The position numbers and the translations under genes were made by a program. Below, piece after piece: positions 15,100-23,852 of a DNA stretch of 38,949 nucleotides. The notes below the pieces were generated by a model. The model saw nothing but the letters and a program-made list of their open reading frames with translations, searched no databases and was not told the origin of the DNA. Location: assembly GCA_947479905.1 (NCBI GenBank), contig CANKBJ010000012.1, positions 1 to 38,949 on the forward strand, written 5' to 3'. Origin of the DNA: Bradyrhizobiaceae bacterium (GTDB taxonomy: Bacteria; Pseudomonadota; Alphaproteobacteria; Rhizobiales; Xanthobacteraceae). Within the stretch, counting starts at the first letter, position 1, and every line of letters begins with the position of its first letter.

Positions 15100-17040
15100 A
15101 TGAAACCGGACCTAGCAACATCTGCTGCAATGCCCGCTTCGCCCCGCACCCCGGACGGAAGGCCGGAGCCGCCGCAGGCCGTCGCAGCTATTGTGCCGCT
15201 CGCGGCAACCAAACCGGCGTTTGCCGACGACGTCACGGCCGCGCCCTTACGGGGCTTCAATCTAGCCCGCGATCTCCGCTTGTTCGCCCGTGTACTGCGG
15301 CCGGCGCAAGGCGGGGGACTCGTGCTGGCGATCTTTGTTGGCTCGATCGTTGTTACGATTGCAAACATGCTCGGACAGGTTCGGCTTAATGAATGGAACG
15401 GCCAGTTCTTCGACGCCGTGGGCCGGAAAGACTTGTCGGCCTTCATCCAGTTTCTTTGGACCTTCCTCGTCATCATTGCCGTGCTGTTGACCCTGACGGT
15501 CGCGCAAACCTTTCTTCAAGAACGCCTTAAGTTTCGGCTGCGGGAGTGGATATCCCTGCACCTCCTGGCCGAATGGCTTAAGCCGATGCGCATTTATCAA
15601 TTGAGCTTCGCCGGCCCGTATGGCCGCAATCCGGACCAGCGCATACAAGAGGATACGCGACTTCTCGGTGATTTTAGCGCCGACCTCGGCTGCGGCATAG
15701 TCTATGCGCTGGTGCAGATCGTTGCTTTCGTCGGGGTGCTGTGGACCCTGTCGGCGCAGGTCACGTTCCAGGTGGCCGGCTATGACATCGCCATTCCAGG
15801 CTACATGGTTTGGTGCGCGCTGGCCTATGCCGCGGTCGGCTCCGTTCTCACCTGGCTGGTGGGACGGCCGCTGATTGCCCTCAACGGCGAGCGATATGCG
15901 CGCGAGGCGGAATTCCGCTTTGCCCTGGTGCGCGTCAACGAGTCCGGCGAGAGCATCGCGCTCCATGGTGGCGAGAAGGATGAGCAGCGGCATCTCGAAG
16001 CCGCGCTCGCCGCGGTCGTGGACACGATGCGGCGCATATCCACCTCGCTTGCCCAACTCACCTGGATCACGTCAGGCACCGGGTGGCTATCATTTGTCGT
16101 TCCGATCCTGGTGGCCGCGCCGGCCTATTTCGGCGGCGCCTTGACCCTCGGCGGCCTGATCATGGTGGCTGGCGCCTTCTCCCAGGTGCAGGGGGCGATG
16201 CGATGGTTCGTCGACAACTTCTCGCGTCTCGCCGACTGGCGTGCGGCGATCCACCGGGTCGCACGCTTCCGCGAAGCGCTCGACAACCTGCCCGCGGTCG
16301 AAGAAGGCTCCGAGGAAATGAAGCGCGCGCTACATCCGGAAGGCTACCTTGCCTTCGAAGGCGTGCGTATCCTGCTGCCGGATGGACACATCGTCATCGA
16401 AGAGGCGAACGTCAGCGTCATGCCAGGCGAGCGCGTTCTGATCGTCGGCGAAACCGGCGCGGGTAAATCGACGCTGTTCCGGGCCGTGGCGGGCCTCTGG
16501 CCGTGGGGTTCGGGGACGATACTTACGCCGAAACCCGAGAGCATGGCATTCCTGCCGCAGCGCCCGTATTTGCCGCTCGGCACATTACGTAACGCCCTGA
16601 CCTATCCGGCCGCTGTCGATGCCTTCTCGGACGCGGATGTGCGCCAAGCGCTCGAACGCTGCGGTCTCGGCAATCTTATCGACAAGCTCGACAAGGACGA
16701 TCGCTGGGATAAAGAGCTGTCGCTCGGCGAGCAGGAGCGCCTCGCCTTCGCGCGGGTACTTTTGCATAAGCCGGCCTGGGTCTTTCTCGACGAAGCGACA
16801 GCCGCGCTCGACGAAGGCAGCCAGGCCAACGTCATGGGCCTGTTCAATGCGGAACTGAAGAATACGACCGTCATGAGCATCGGTCATCGCCCCGATCTCG
16901 CCGCCTACCACACACGAACGCTTCAGATTATCCATGGGCAGAACGGCGATCGGCTCAGTATCAAACCACCAGCCGTACCGGCGCCGTTAGCTCCGCGGGA
17001 CTGGCTGCACCGAATTGCCGATTGGCTAACCGGCCCGTAA
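15100..17040 (+). CDS. Second SbmA/BacA-like ABC transporter, paralogue of the neighbour
   Basis: A 646-residue protein of the same architecture as the gene at 12981: a disordered Ala/Pro-rich N terminus (1-50), a membrane domain (about 70-380), then an ATPase. Walker A GETGAGKST (450-458) and Walker B VFLDEA (561-566) are normal, but the signature reads LSLGE (540-544) instead of LSGGE. A Leu in place of the first signature Gly is seen in some YddA-type members. The loop EFRFALVRVNESGESIALHGGE (271-292) parallels that of the neighbour. The two genes are separated by 169 bases and divergent. Substrate unknown. The ribosome binding site at the chosen ATG is weak. Confidence 0.92.
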   Translation: MKPDLATSAAMPASPRTPDGRPEPPQAVAAIVPLAATKPAFADDVTAAPLRGFNLARDLRLFARVLRPAQGGGLVLAIFVGSIVVTIANMLGQVRLNEWNGQFFDAVGRKDLSAFIQFLWTFLVIIAVLLTLTVAQTFLQERLKFRLREWISLHLLAEWLKPMRIYQLSFAGPYGRNPDQRIQEDTRLLGDFSADLGCGIVYALVQIVAFVGVLWTLSAQVTFQVAGYDIAIPGYMVWCALAYAAVGSVLTWLVGRPLIALNGERYAREAEFRFALVRVNESGESIALHGGEKDEQRHLEAALAAVVDTMRRISTSLAQLTWITSGTGWLSFVVPILVAAPAYFGGALTLGGLIMVAGAFSQVQGAMRWFVDNFSRLADWRAAIHRVARFREALDNLPAVEEGSEEMKRALHPEGYLAFEGVRILLPDGHIVIEEANVSVMPGERVLIVGETGAGKSTLFRAVAGLWPWGSGTILTPKPESMAFLPQRPYLPLGTLRNALTYPAAVDAFSDADVRQALERCGLGNLIDKLDKDDRWDKELSLGEQERLAFARVLLHKPAWVFLDEATAALDEGSQANVMGLFNAELKNTTVMSIGHRPDLAAYHTRTLQIIHGQNGDRLSIKPPAVPAPLAPRDWLHRIADWLTGP

Positions 17041-17243
17041 TTTGGCGGCTGCGCGGGGCGCGGCGCACGAAGGACCCCCCAATCCTGGCCGCATCGTCCC
17101 GTTGATCTTGCTCAAATGCGCCTCACGAACCAGCTGATATTCATAATTGAGCTTGTGTTGGCGACGCACATGCTTTGCTCAACTCGATTTCAGGCCGAAT
17201 TAGTCGCCTAGAGTGAAGTTCCATTTTTAAACAGGAGACGACA

Positions 17244-17573
17244 ATGCGTGCTACGACTATTCTGACAACTGCCGGGTTTCTGCTGGCTGCGAGCGCGGCG
17301 GCCGGCGCCGCCCCGATTTCCAACGGCGGTTTCTCCCGCGCCGATAGCTATCCGGCAATCCAACTGGTGCAGGATAAAAAAGACGAAACCGTAAAGCAAA
17401 AGGTCAAGCGGATCTGGCGTAAATTCACTGCTTACAAGTTCGACGTAGCCTGCCCCTCATTCGCGTTCGCGCTCACCCGCGCGACTTGTACCGTCAATGC
17501 TAAAAATCGCGACGCCGCGCGCGCGAAATGCCAAGAAGAATACCTTCTGTGCCAGATAGGCAACGCGAAGTAA
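17244..17573 (+). CDS. Small secreted protein with four cysteines, unknown
   Basis: A 109-residue exported protein. The signal peptide covers residues 1-22 (cut after GAA), and AGGAG precedes the ATG. The mature part has a basic helix (Lys/Arg run, residues 45-60) and then four cysteines, Cys70, Cys82, Cys96 and Cys103, spaced C-x11-C-x13-C-x6-C, which suggests two disulphides in the periplasm. No named family is recognised. A perfect 16-bp inverted repeat follows 16 bases after the stop and separates it from ndvA. Confidence 0.7.
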   Translation: MRATTILTTAGFLLAASAAAGAAPISNGGFSRADSYPAIQLVQDKKDETVKQKVKRIWRKFTAYKFDVACPSFAFALTRATCTVNAKNRDAARAKCQEEYLLCQIGNAK

Positions 17574-17589
17574 CACTCAAGCCGCTTCC

Positions 17590-17630
17590 GAGAGATCGAT
17601 CTCGAGCCTGGACTTCGAGATCGATCTCTC
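17590..17630. terminator. Perfect 16-bp inverted repeat with self-palindromic arms
   Basis: GAGAGATCGATCTCGA (17590-17605) and its exact reverse complement (17615-17630) flank a nine-base loop. Each arm also contains the palindrome AGATCGATCT, so each could fold on itself. It lies between the four-cysteine protein and ndvA. There is no T run, so if it stops transcription it does so imperfectly. It could equally be an attenuator or processing site. Confidence 0.6.
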
Positions 17631-17670
17631 ATCGAAGCAAAACGCAGCCAGAGCATAGGCCTCGACTAAA

Positions 17671-19443
17671 ATGAACCTTTTTCGGCTCTACGGCCGTGTC
17701 CTTGCCCTGCTCGGCTCCGAACGCCGGCTGGCCTGGACTTTGGCCGTCGCCAATATCGCGCTCGCCTCGGCTCAATTCGCCGAACCGGTCCTGCTCGGCC
17801 GCATCATCGACACCCTGACCGCGGCGCAGGCTGCGGCGAGCCCGCCGTCCTGGCCGCAGCTCAGCCTGCTTTTGTCCGCCTGGGCGGGCTTCGGTCTTTT
17901 CACCATCGCCTGCGGCACCCTGATCGCGCTTTATGCCGACCGGCTGTCGCATCGCCGCCGCCATGTCGTGCTGACCGGCTATTTCGAGCATGTGCTGCAA
18001 TTGCCGCTGACCTATCACGGCAACACCCATTCCGGCCGGCTGATGAAGGTCATGCTGCAAGGCACCGACGCGCTGTGGGGTCTGTGGATCGGCTTCTTCC
18101 GCGACAACCTCGCCTCCATCGTCTCGCTTCTGGTGCTGCTGCCGATCTCGCTGTTCATCAACTGGCGGCTGGCGCTGCTCTTGATCGTGCTGTGCGTGGT
18201 GTTCGCTCTGCTGACCGCCTTGATCGTGCGCAAGACGCAAACGCTCCAGAGTTCGGTCGAGCAGCATTATTCGGATTTGGCCGAACGCGCCTCCGACACG
18301 CTCGGCAATATCGCGCTGGTGCAGAGCTTCTCGCGGCTCGAACAGGAAGTGATCGAGCTGCGCCAAGTCGTCGAGCGCCTGCTCGCCGCGCAGATGCCGG
18401 TGCTGTCGTGGTGGGCGCTCGCCGCGGTGCTGACGCGCACGGCGACGACCTTGACCGTGTTGTCGATCATCATCGTCGGCACGATCCTGCACATCAACGG
18501 CAAGGCCAGCATCGGCGAGATGGTCACCTTCATGAATTTCGCCGCGCTGATCATCACGAGGCTCGAGCAGGTGGTGGCTTTCGTCAACAGAATCGGCTCG
18601 GAAGCGCCGCGCCTGCGCGAATTCTTTCAAGTGTGGGACACCGTCCCGGCCATTCGGGATGCGGACGACGCCGTCGATCCCGGCCGCCTTGGCGGCATGG
18701 TCGAGTTCAAGAACGTGTCGTTCACCTATGACGGCGAGCGCATGGCGGCCATCGATTTGAATTTCAAGGCGATGCCGGGCGAGACCATCGCGCTGGTCGG
18801 CGCCACCGGCGCCGGCAAGTCGACCGCCATCGCGCTGCTGCACCGCGCCTTCGATCCGCAGACCGGCGTGATCGAGATCGACGGCGTCGATATCCGGCAT
18901 TTCAAGCTGGCGGCGTTGCGCCGCAATATCGGCGTGGTGTTCCAGGAGTCGCTTTTGTTCAACCGCTCGATCGCCGACAATCTGCGCGTCGGCAAAGCCG
19001 ACGCCACCGAGGACGAGATGCGCGAAGCGGCGACGCGCGCCCAGGCCATTGATTTCATCGACCGCAAGTTTCACGGCTTTTCCGACAATGTCGGCGAACG
19101 CGGCCGCTCGCTGTCCGGCGGCGAGCGTCAGCGCCTGTCGATTGCCCGCGCGCTGCTGAAGGACCCGCCGATCCTTATTCTGGATGAAGCGACCAGCGCG
19201 CTCGATGCCGGCACCGAAGGCAAGGTCATGAAGGCACTCGACGAGGTGATGAAGGGCCGCACCACCTTCGTCATCGCGCACCGGCTGTCGACCGTGCGCA
19301 AGGCGTCGCGCATTCTGGTGTTCGAGGCGGGCAAAATCGTCGAGGCCGGCACCTTCGACGAACTGGTCGCGCAAGGCGGCCGGCTGGCCGATCTGGCGCG
19401 TCAGCAGTTCATCGTCACCGAGCCGGCGCCCAAGCCGATCTGA
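17671..19443 (+). CDS. ndvA: Cyclic beta-1,2-glucan exporter NdvA/ChvA
   Basis: A 590-residue ABC exporter half-transporter that moves cyclic beta-1,2-glucan from cytoplasm to periplasm; in rhizobia and Agrobacterium it is needed for osmotic adaptation, motility and host contact. Six helices (about 22-320) precede the ATPase. Walker [10 protein letters not shown] (377-385), signature LSGGE (481-485) and Walker B ILILDEA are intact. [17 protein letters not shown] (130-146) is wording I associate with NdvA/ChvA. The cyclic glucan synthase NdvB is not in this window. The ribosome binding site is weak. Expression may be influenced by the 16-bp inverted repeat 41 bases upstream. The stop converges with fliJ, 24 bases away. 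Confidence 0.92.
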   Translation: MNLFRLYGRVLALLGSERRLAWTLAVANIALASAQFAEPVLLGRIIDTLTAAQAAASPPSWPQLSLLLSAWAGFGLFTIACGTLIALYADRLSHRRRHVVLTGYFEHVLQLPLTYHGNTHSGRLMKVMLQGTDALWGLWIGFFRDNLASIVSLLVLLPISLFINWRLALLLIVLCVVFALLTALIVRKTQTLQSSVEQHYSDLAERASDTLGNIALVQSFSRLEQEVIELRQVVERLLAAQMPVLSWWALAAVLTRTATTLTVLSIIIVGTILHINGKASIGEMVTFMNFAALIITRLEQVVAFVNRIGSEAPRLREFFQVWDTVPAIRDADDAVDPGRLGGMVEFKNVSFTYDGERMAAIDLNFKAMPGETIALVGATGAGKSTAIALLHRAFDPQTGVIEIDGVDIRHFKLAALRRNIGVVFQESLLFNRSIADNLRVGKADATEDEMREAATRAQAIDFIDRKFHGFSDNVGERGRSLSGGERQRLSIARALLKDPPILILDEATSALDAGTEGKVMKALDEVMKGRTTFVIAHRLSTVRKASRILVFEAGKIVEAGTFDELVAQGGRLADLARQQFIVTEPAPKPI

Positions 19444-19467
19444 GCCGGCGCGCGGGATCGCTTGTCT

Positions 19468-19890
19468 TTAAGCGTGCGCCGGACCGGCCGAGAAGCGCAT
19501 CGCCGCGATGCGATCCAGTTCGGTCTGCTCGCGGGCGTTTTCCTCGGCCTTTTCGCGGTCGTGGTCGCGCTGGTCGAGCATCTCGACCTTCTTCAATTCC
19601 TCGAAGGCTTCGCCGAGCATCGCCTTGGCGTCGTCGAGCTGCGCCTTGAGGTCGTCGGAAGAGCGCTTGAGGTTTTCGCGCCGCCCCATCGCCGCCTTGG
19701 CGTAGGTCGGATAGGCGAAATGGGCCGGGTCGTGGATGCCGGCGCGGTCCTGCTCGAGCTTGATCTCGCGATCGAGCTCCGAGGCGATGCGGTCGAACTC
19801 GGCCATCATCGTCTCGATCTGGGCAACCTTGCGCCGCTTCTCGTCGACCTGAAATTTCTTCAGGCGGATGAGGGTTTCGCGTGACTTCAT
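19468..19890 (-). CDS. fliJ: Flagellar export chaperone FliJ
   Basis: A 140-residue, almost entirely coiled-coil protein matching FliJ of alphaproteobacteria. FliJ is the central stalk of the flagellar type III export ATPase ring, acting like the gamma subunit of F1 and ferrying chaperones. Heptads run through residues 10-60 and 70-125 with many Lys, Glu and Asp. GGGGGAG precedes the ATG. It lies downstream of fliI in the same direction, with a 153-base gap that contains a CtrA-like box and so may hold its own promoter. Confidence 0.88.
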   Translation of the reverse strand: MKSRETLIRLKKFQVDEKRRKVAQIETMMAEFDRIASELDREIKLEQDRAGIHDPAHFAYPTYAKAAMGRRENLKRSSDDLKAQLDDAKAMLGEAFEELKKVEMLDQRDHDREKAEENAREQTELDRIAAMRFSAGPAHA

Positions 19891-19998
19891 CGACTAAATA
19901 CTCCCCCGAAGCCCCGAATATGCGCCCTCAAAACGGCAATGATTTCCGCCGCTCCGGGCGCCCCGGACCGTTCAACCCGGCGACTGTGCGGCAATAAC

Positions 19999-20014
19999 GT
20001 TAGTTTTCGGTTAC
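19999..20014 (-). promoter_or_regulatory. CtrA-like box upstream of fliJ
   Basis: On the minus strand this reads GTAA-CCGAAAA-CTAA, that is nTAA-N7-nTAA, against the CtrA consensus TTAA-N7-TTAA. The same 14-mer is found at 12-25. A TTGACG that could serve as a -35 element lies about 15 bases further upstream. CtrA controls flagellar class II genes in this class of bacteria, so the placement in front of fliJ is sensible, but binding is inferred. Confidence 0.45.
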
Positions 20015-20043
20015 AGGATTACGTCAAATACCGCCGATGCCCG

Positions 20044-21372
20044 CTATCCACCGGCCGGCGTGTCTTTCAGAATACCTTCCAGCATCTGATAGCCGTCGGC
20101 CATGGTGGTCGCTTCGTTCTTGCCCTGGCCGAGGAAATCCTCGAGCGGCTTGTGCAGCGCGATCGCCTCATCGACATCGGCCGAGGAGCCGGGGCGATAG
20201 GCGCCCAGCCGGATCAGCTCTTCCATGTCGGAATAGGTCGCCATCACCTGCTTGGCCCGCATGATCGACGGCAGAAAGGCCGGGTCGGCCGAACGCGGCA
20301 TGGTGCGCGAGATCGACTTGAGGATGTTGATCGCCGGATAGCGGCCGCGCTCGGCGATCGCCCGCTCCATGACGATATGGCCGTCGAGGATGCCGCGCAC
20401 AGCGTCGGCCACTGGCTCATTGTGGTCGTCGCCGTCGACCAGCACCGTGAAGATGCCGGTGATGGTGCCCTGGTCGTTGGTGCCGGGACCGGCGCGCTCC
20501 AAAAGCCGCGGCAGTTCGGTGAAGACGGTCGGCGTATAGCCCTTGGCGGTCGGCGGCTCGCCGGCGGAGAGGCCGATCTCGCGCTGCGCCATGGCAAAGC
20601 GCGTCACCGAGTCCATCAGCACCAGCACGTCCTTGCCTTCGTCGCGGAAGAACTCGCCGATCGCCATGGTGAGATACGCCGCCTGGCGGCGCATCAATGC
20701 CGGCTCGTCCGACGTCGACACCACCACCACCGAGCGGGCGAGACCCGCCGGACCGAGATCGTCCTGCAAAAACTCCTGCACCTCGCGGCCACGTTCGCCG
20801 ACCAGGCCAATGACCGACACGTCGGCGGCGACGTTCTTGGCCAGCATCGACAAGAGCACCGACTTGCCGACGCCGGAGCCGGCGAAGATGCCCATGCGCT
20901 GGCCGCGGCAGACGGTGAGAAAGGTATTGAGCGCGCGCACGCCGAGATCGAGCGGCTGGCCGACCCTTTGGCGCGAATGCGCCGCCGGCGGCGAATTGCG
21001 GAAGCTGTAGGGCGCCGGGCCCGGCGGCAAGGGACCCAGGCCGTCGATCGGCTCGCCCATCGCGTTCAACACCCGCCCGAGCCAGCGGTCGGACGGCCGC
21101 ACCGCGCTCGCCGAACTGTTGACCACGGCGCGGCAGCCGCGCCGCACGCCTTCGAGCGCGCCGTAAGGCATGGCCAGCGCCAGCTTGCCGGAGAAGCCGA
21201 CCACCTCGCACGGAATACCGGGGCCGCCGCCGCTTTCCAGCGTCAGCCGCGAGCCGACCGACATGGCGTGGATGGGACCTGCGATCTCGACCATCAGGCC
21301 GCGCACGCCGACGACCCGGCCGTAGATCTCGACCCCGTCAATATCGCCGATTTGCTCGGCCAGTGCTTTCAT
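20044..21372 (-). CDS. fliI: Flagellum-specific export ATPase FliI
   Basis: A 442-residue hexameric ATPase of the flagellar type III secretion system, homologous to the F1 beta subunit. Walker A GSGVGKS (165-171), the catalytic Glu193 in GERGRE, Walker B VLVLMDS (around 233-239), and the family segment [18 protein letters not shown] are present. It powers or assists unfolding and delivery of flagellar subunits, with FliJ in the centre of the ring. The only upstream ribosome binding site is weak (AGGTAG or GAGAAG). A dispersed palindromic repeat begins 13 bases upstream, so the promoter must lie beyond that repeat and the repeat is probably part of the message leader. Confidence 0.95.
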   Translation of the reverse strand: MKALAEQIGDIDGVEIYGRVVGVRGLMVEIAGPIHAMSVGSRLTLESGGGPGIPCEVVGFSGKLALAMPYGALEGVRRGCRAVVNSSASAVRPSDRWLGRVLNAMGEPIDGLGPLPPGPAPYSFRNSPPAAHSRQRVGQPLDLGVRALNTFLTVCRGQRMGIFAGSGVGKSVLLSMLAKNVAADVSVIGLVGERGREVQEFLQDDLGPAGLARSVVVVSTSDEPALMRRQAAYLTMAIGEFFRDEGKDVLVLMDSVTRFAMAQREIGLSAGEPPTAKGYTPTVFTELPRLLERAGPGTNDQGTITGIFTVLVDGDDHNEPVADAVRGILDGHIVMERAIAERGRYPAINILKSISRTMPRSADPAFLPSIMRAKQVMATYSDMEELIRLGAYRPGSSADVDEAIALHKPLEDFLGQGKNEATTMADGYQMLEGILKDTPAGG

Positions 21373-21384
21373 CTTCTCATCTAC

Positions 21385-21514
21385 CTGTCATTCCGGTACC
21401 TGTCATTCCGGGGCGCGAGCGTAGCGAGCGAACCCGGAATCCAGTGCAACATTGCAAGGCGCTAGCCCCTGGATTCCGGGCTCGTCCGCCTATCGGCGGA
21501 CGCCCCGGAATGAC
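21385..21514. repeat. Dispersed palindromic repeat in the fliI leader
   Basis: TGTCATTCCGGGG (from 21401) matches CCCCGGAATGACG (to 21514) at the other end, and CCCGGAATCCAG (about 21433-21444) pairs with CTGGATTCCGGG (about 21469-21480). A short partial copy of the left end (TGTCATTCCGG) sits directly before it at 21386. Elements with these termini are widespread in Bradyrhizobium-like genomes (general knowledge, not searched). Confidence 0.75.
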
Positions 21515-21616
21515 GAATGGGGCGGCCTTCACGATTTGGGCAGCCAAATACCGCCAACGGAACAACGCAAAAAAGGCCGTAAACCCGCCCTTAGGATTAC
21601 CGGCAACCCCTGTTCA

Positions 21617-21631
21617 TTAACTCCGTGTTTA
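21617..21631. promoter_or_regulatory. CtrA-type site TTAA-N7-TTTA
   Basis: TTAA at 21617-21620, seven bases, then TTTA at 21628-21631: one mismatch from the TTAA-N7-TTAA consensus. It lies between divergent fliI and ctrA and could serve either. A TTAACCAT half-site follows at 21852-21859, about 100 bases before ctrA. Confidence 0.5.
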
Positions 21632-21800
21632 CCCGGGTCGTTAATCATTGGGTCATCGTCCGTGGGACTTGAGCGAACCGATTCGGCTGGCCGCATTCCG
21701 CGGCGGGGGCGAGTCGGGCAGGCCGGTTAGACCCGGTCGTTAAACCGGAGCATGAAGCGTCTCGTGGCTAAAAAACCACTCATCTGCAACATCTTATGGC

Positions 21801-21878
21801 GATTCGCCTTGCAATCGCCAGCGAATGCTTGCACTGAAGAATCAGGTTTTGTTAACCATGTCCGAATAGTGTCGAATC
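21801..21878. promoter_or_regulatory. ctrA promoter region with three GANTC sites
   Basis: GATTC at 21801-21805 and GAATC at 21839-21843 and 21874-21878 are CcrM methylation sites. A TTAACCAT CtrA half-site lies among them at 21852. In Caulobacter and rhizobia, GANTC sites in the ctrA promoter tie transcription to the replication fork through hemimethylation, and CtrA feeds back on its own promoter. Three within 78 bases is more than chance would give. Confidence 0.6.
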
Positions 21879-21961
21879 GGTTTGTCCCACCGCGTTTTTT
21901 CACACTCGCCGCCTTTGCGGCGCTGACCTTAAGCCCGGTTGCGGCGAGATAGGGGACTGGC

Positions 21962-22663
21962 ATGCGCGTTCTACTCATTGAAGACGACAGCGCGACGGCT
22001 CAGTCGATTGAGCTGATGCTGAAATCTGAGAGTTTCAACGTCTACACCACCGATCTGGGTGAGGAAGGCGTCGATCTCGGCAAGCTCTACGACTACGACA
22101 TTATCCTTCTGGACCTGAACCTACCCGATATGTCGGGTTTCGAGGTCCTGCGGTCCCTGCGGGTCTCCAAGGTCAAGACGCCCATTCTGATCCTCTCCGG
22201 CCTCGCCGGCATCGAGGACAAGGTCAAGGGCCTCGGCTTCGGCGCCGACGACTACATGACCAAGCCGTTCCACAAGGACGAGCTGATCGCCCGCATCCAC
22301 GCGATCGTCCGCCGCTCCAAGGGCCACGCCCAGTCGGTCATCAATACCGGCGACCTCGTCGTCAACCTCGACACCAAGACGGTCGAAGTCGGCGGCCAGC
22401 GCGTCCACCTCACCGGCAAAGAATACCAGATGCTCGAGCTGCTCTCGCTGCGCAAGGGCACGACGCTCACCAAGGAGATGTTCCTCAATCATCTCTATGG
22501 CGGCATGGACGAGCCGGAGCTCAAGATCATCGACGTCTTCATCTGCAAGCTGCGCAAGAAGCTGGCCAATGCCTCCTCGGGCAAGAACTATATCGAGACG
22601 GTGTGGGGCCGCGGCTACGTGCTGCGCGAGCCGAGCGAAGCCGACGAACGGATCCCGGCGTAA
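21962..22663 (+). CDS. ctrA: Cell-cycle master response regulator CtrA
   Basis: A 233-residue OmpR-type regulator with a receiver domain (1-118) and winged helix (about 130-225). Asp51 in [10 protein letters not shown] is the phosphoacceptor, with Asp8/Asp9 and Lys102 completing the pocket. The DNA-binding part ([30 protein letters not shown]) is the strongly conserved CtrA form. Phosphorylated by the CckA-ChpT relay, CtrA controls cell division, flagellar and chemotaxis genes and, in some species, replication start. ChpT is encoded at 34380-35015 in this window. The upstream region carries GANTC and CtrA-like sites. The C terminus (after LREP) is the variable tail. A terminator follows. Confidence 0.97.
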   Translation: MRVLLIEDDSATAQSIELMLKSESFNVYTTDLGEEGVDLGKLYDYDIILLDLNLPDMSGFEVLRSLRVSKVKTPILILSGLAGIEDKVKGLGFGADDYMTKPFHKDELIARIHAIVRRSKGHAQSVINTGDLVVNLDTKTVEVGGQRVHLTGKEYQMLELLSLRKGTTLTKEMFLNHLYGGMDEPELKIIDVFICKLRKKLANASSGKNYIETVWGRGYVLREPSEADERIPA

Positions 22664-22689
22664 AGACGCCGTTCCCCGCAAAGAACTCA

Positions 22690-22719
22690 AAAAGGGCGCC
22701 GAGCGATCGGCGCCTTTTT
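22690..22719 (+). terminator. Rho-independent terminator after ctrA
   Basis: GGCGCCGA (22695-22702), loop GCGA, TCGGCGCC (22707-22714), flanked by an A run before and TTTTT after. It lies about 30 bases beyond the ctrA stop codon. Confidence 0.85.
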
Positions 22720-22821
22720 GGCTTTTCAGCGCCAAACGTGAGACACGTCATTGGCCTCCCACCCGTTGCGTCTGCGTCATCTTGAATTGAGCCCGCTGGC
22801 TCACTCCATAACTTGAAGTCC

Positions 22822-22847
22822 CGGGGCAGAAGCTCCGAGGTTTTTTT
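22822..22847 (+). terminator. Second, weaker hairpin with T tract
   Basis: CGGGGC (22822-22827), loop AGAA, GCTCCG (22832-22837, one G-U pair), then AGG and seven Ts (22841-22847). It is too far from ctrA to be its main terminator and has no other annotated gene before it on this strand. It could end a short RNA made in the 22720-22847 gap or back up the ctrA terminator. Confidence 0.4.
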
Positions 22848-22888
22848 ATCGAACGGCCGCGACGCCAAATCGAGCACCGTCCACACAT

Positions 22889-23833
22889 TCAGCGGCAAAT
22901 AGCAGTGCCAGAAGGTACGCCGGCCTGCTTGAGCCAAGCGATGACATTGTGGCGGCCAATGTGCGTATAGATTCCGCCGGCGCCGCAAACGCCGGCGTGG
23001 GGATAGGGATGCGCAATCGGCAAGCCGCGCGACACGATGCCGACAGGAATGAAACGTTCGCCGTTCATGACGTAGGCTGGACCGCCGCTATCGCCGGCGC
23101 AGGTGTCGCGGATTTCGCCGTCGGTACGGCCCGCGCCGAGGATGAACTCGCCAAGGGGCCAGCATCCCATTGCCTGAGCGGCGGGCTCGGCGCAGGTCAG
23201 CGTATTGACGCCAATGGACGCGGAGCGCCGCGTGCCTATCGGACCGTCGCCGACAAAGCCGTACCCCGCAGCCTGGATTCGCCTGGTCACATTGCGGATC
23301 CAGGTGACGCCGAGCGCAATCTCACCCAGCAGGCTGTACATACAATTGGTCTTGAAGCCGGTATCGGATGGCAGCGGGGCGTTAAGCTTTAGCAAGGCGA
23401 GATCGTCGCCGTTTCTCGGCTGTCTGGTGACGCAGAATGCGTCATTGAGCCGGCGGTGGAATTTTGCGCCGCGCCAATCTTTTTCGATCTCGTTTGCGTT
23501 AGTAACGGCGTAGATGCCTGACGAGTTATTGCATGTGCAATGAGCCGCAGTCAGCACGAAGTCGCGGCTGATCCAAAGACCGCTGCACACGCGTGTGACA
23601 CCGGCATTGTCGTCATAGGAGATACCAACGATTCGGCGATCGGTCGAGATTTCGCCGCCGATGACTTCTACTTCCGTGGGTTCGGTATTCAACCGCGGCA
23701 TCTTGAATCCAGGCGGCGCGGCGGCCGCCTCGGCTGTCTGGTTCTGCAAAGGCGCGGAGGCGCAGACTGCGCCGCTGGCCATGAGCAGAATTGGGATCAG
23801 GATGACTATGGATTTAACGCGCGGCAAAGGCAT
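22889..23833 (-). CDS. Secreted trypsin-like serine protease (family S1)
   Basis: A 314-residue chymotrypsin-fold protease. The start at 23833 gives a clean signal peptide (about residues 1-25, MPLPRVKSIVILIPILL); the frame upstream reads as Cys/Arg-rich noise. The triad is intact: His98 in TAAHC, Asp144 in GDDLALLKL and Ser249 in CAGDSGGP. Several cysteines (TCNN, FCVT, NCMY, TCAE, GCWP, TCAGD) allow disulphides, so it acts in the periplasm or outside. It lies 19 bases after the stop of a lipoprotein gene on the same strand, so the two are an operon, and another protease is encoded divergently beyond. Codon use looks less GC-biased than the surrounding genes. Confidence 0.88.
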   Translation of the reverse strand: MPLPRVKSIVILIPILLMASGAVCASAPLQNQTAEAAAAPPGFKMPRLNTEPTEVEVIGGEISTDRRIVGISYDDNAGVTRVCSGLWISRDFVLTAAHCTCNNSSGIYAVTNANEIEKDWRGAKFHRRLNDAFCVTRQPRNGDDLALLKLNAPLPSDTGFKTNCMYSLLGEIALGVTWIRNVTRRIQAAGYGFVGDGPIGTRRSASIGVNTLTCAEPAAQAMGCWPLGEFILGAGRTDGEIRDTCAGDSGGPAYVMNGERFIPVGIVSRGLPIAHPYPHAGVCGAGGIYTHIGRHNVIAWLKQAGVPSGTAICR

Positions 23834-23852
23834 GGCAGTGCACCAGGGATCG

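Noticed and set aside
17629-19374. 581-codon frame opposite ndvA
   Set aside because: Shadow; NdvA has all ABC motifs in order.
19939-21465. 508-codon frame opposite fliI
   Set aside because: Shadow, low complexity; runs through the intergenic palindromic repeat.
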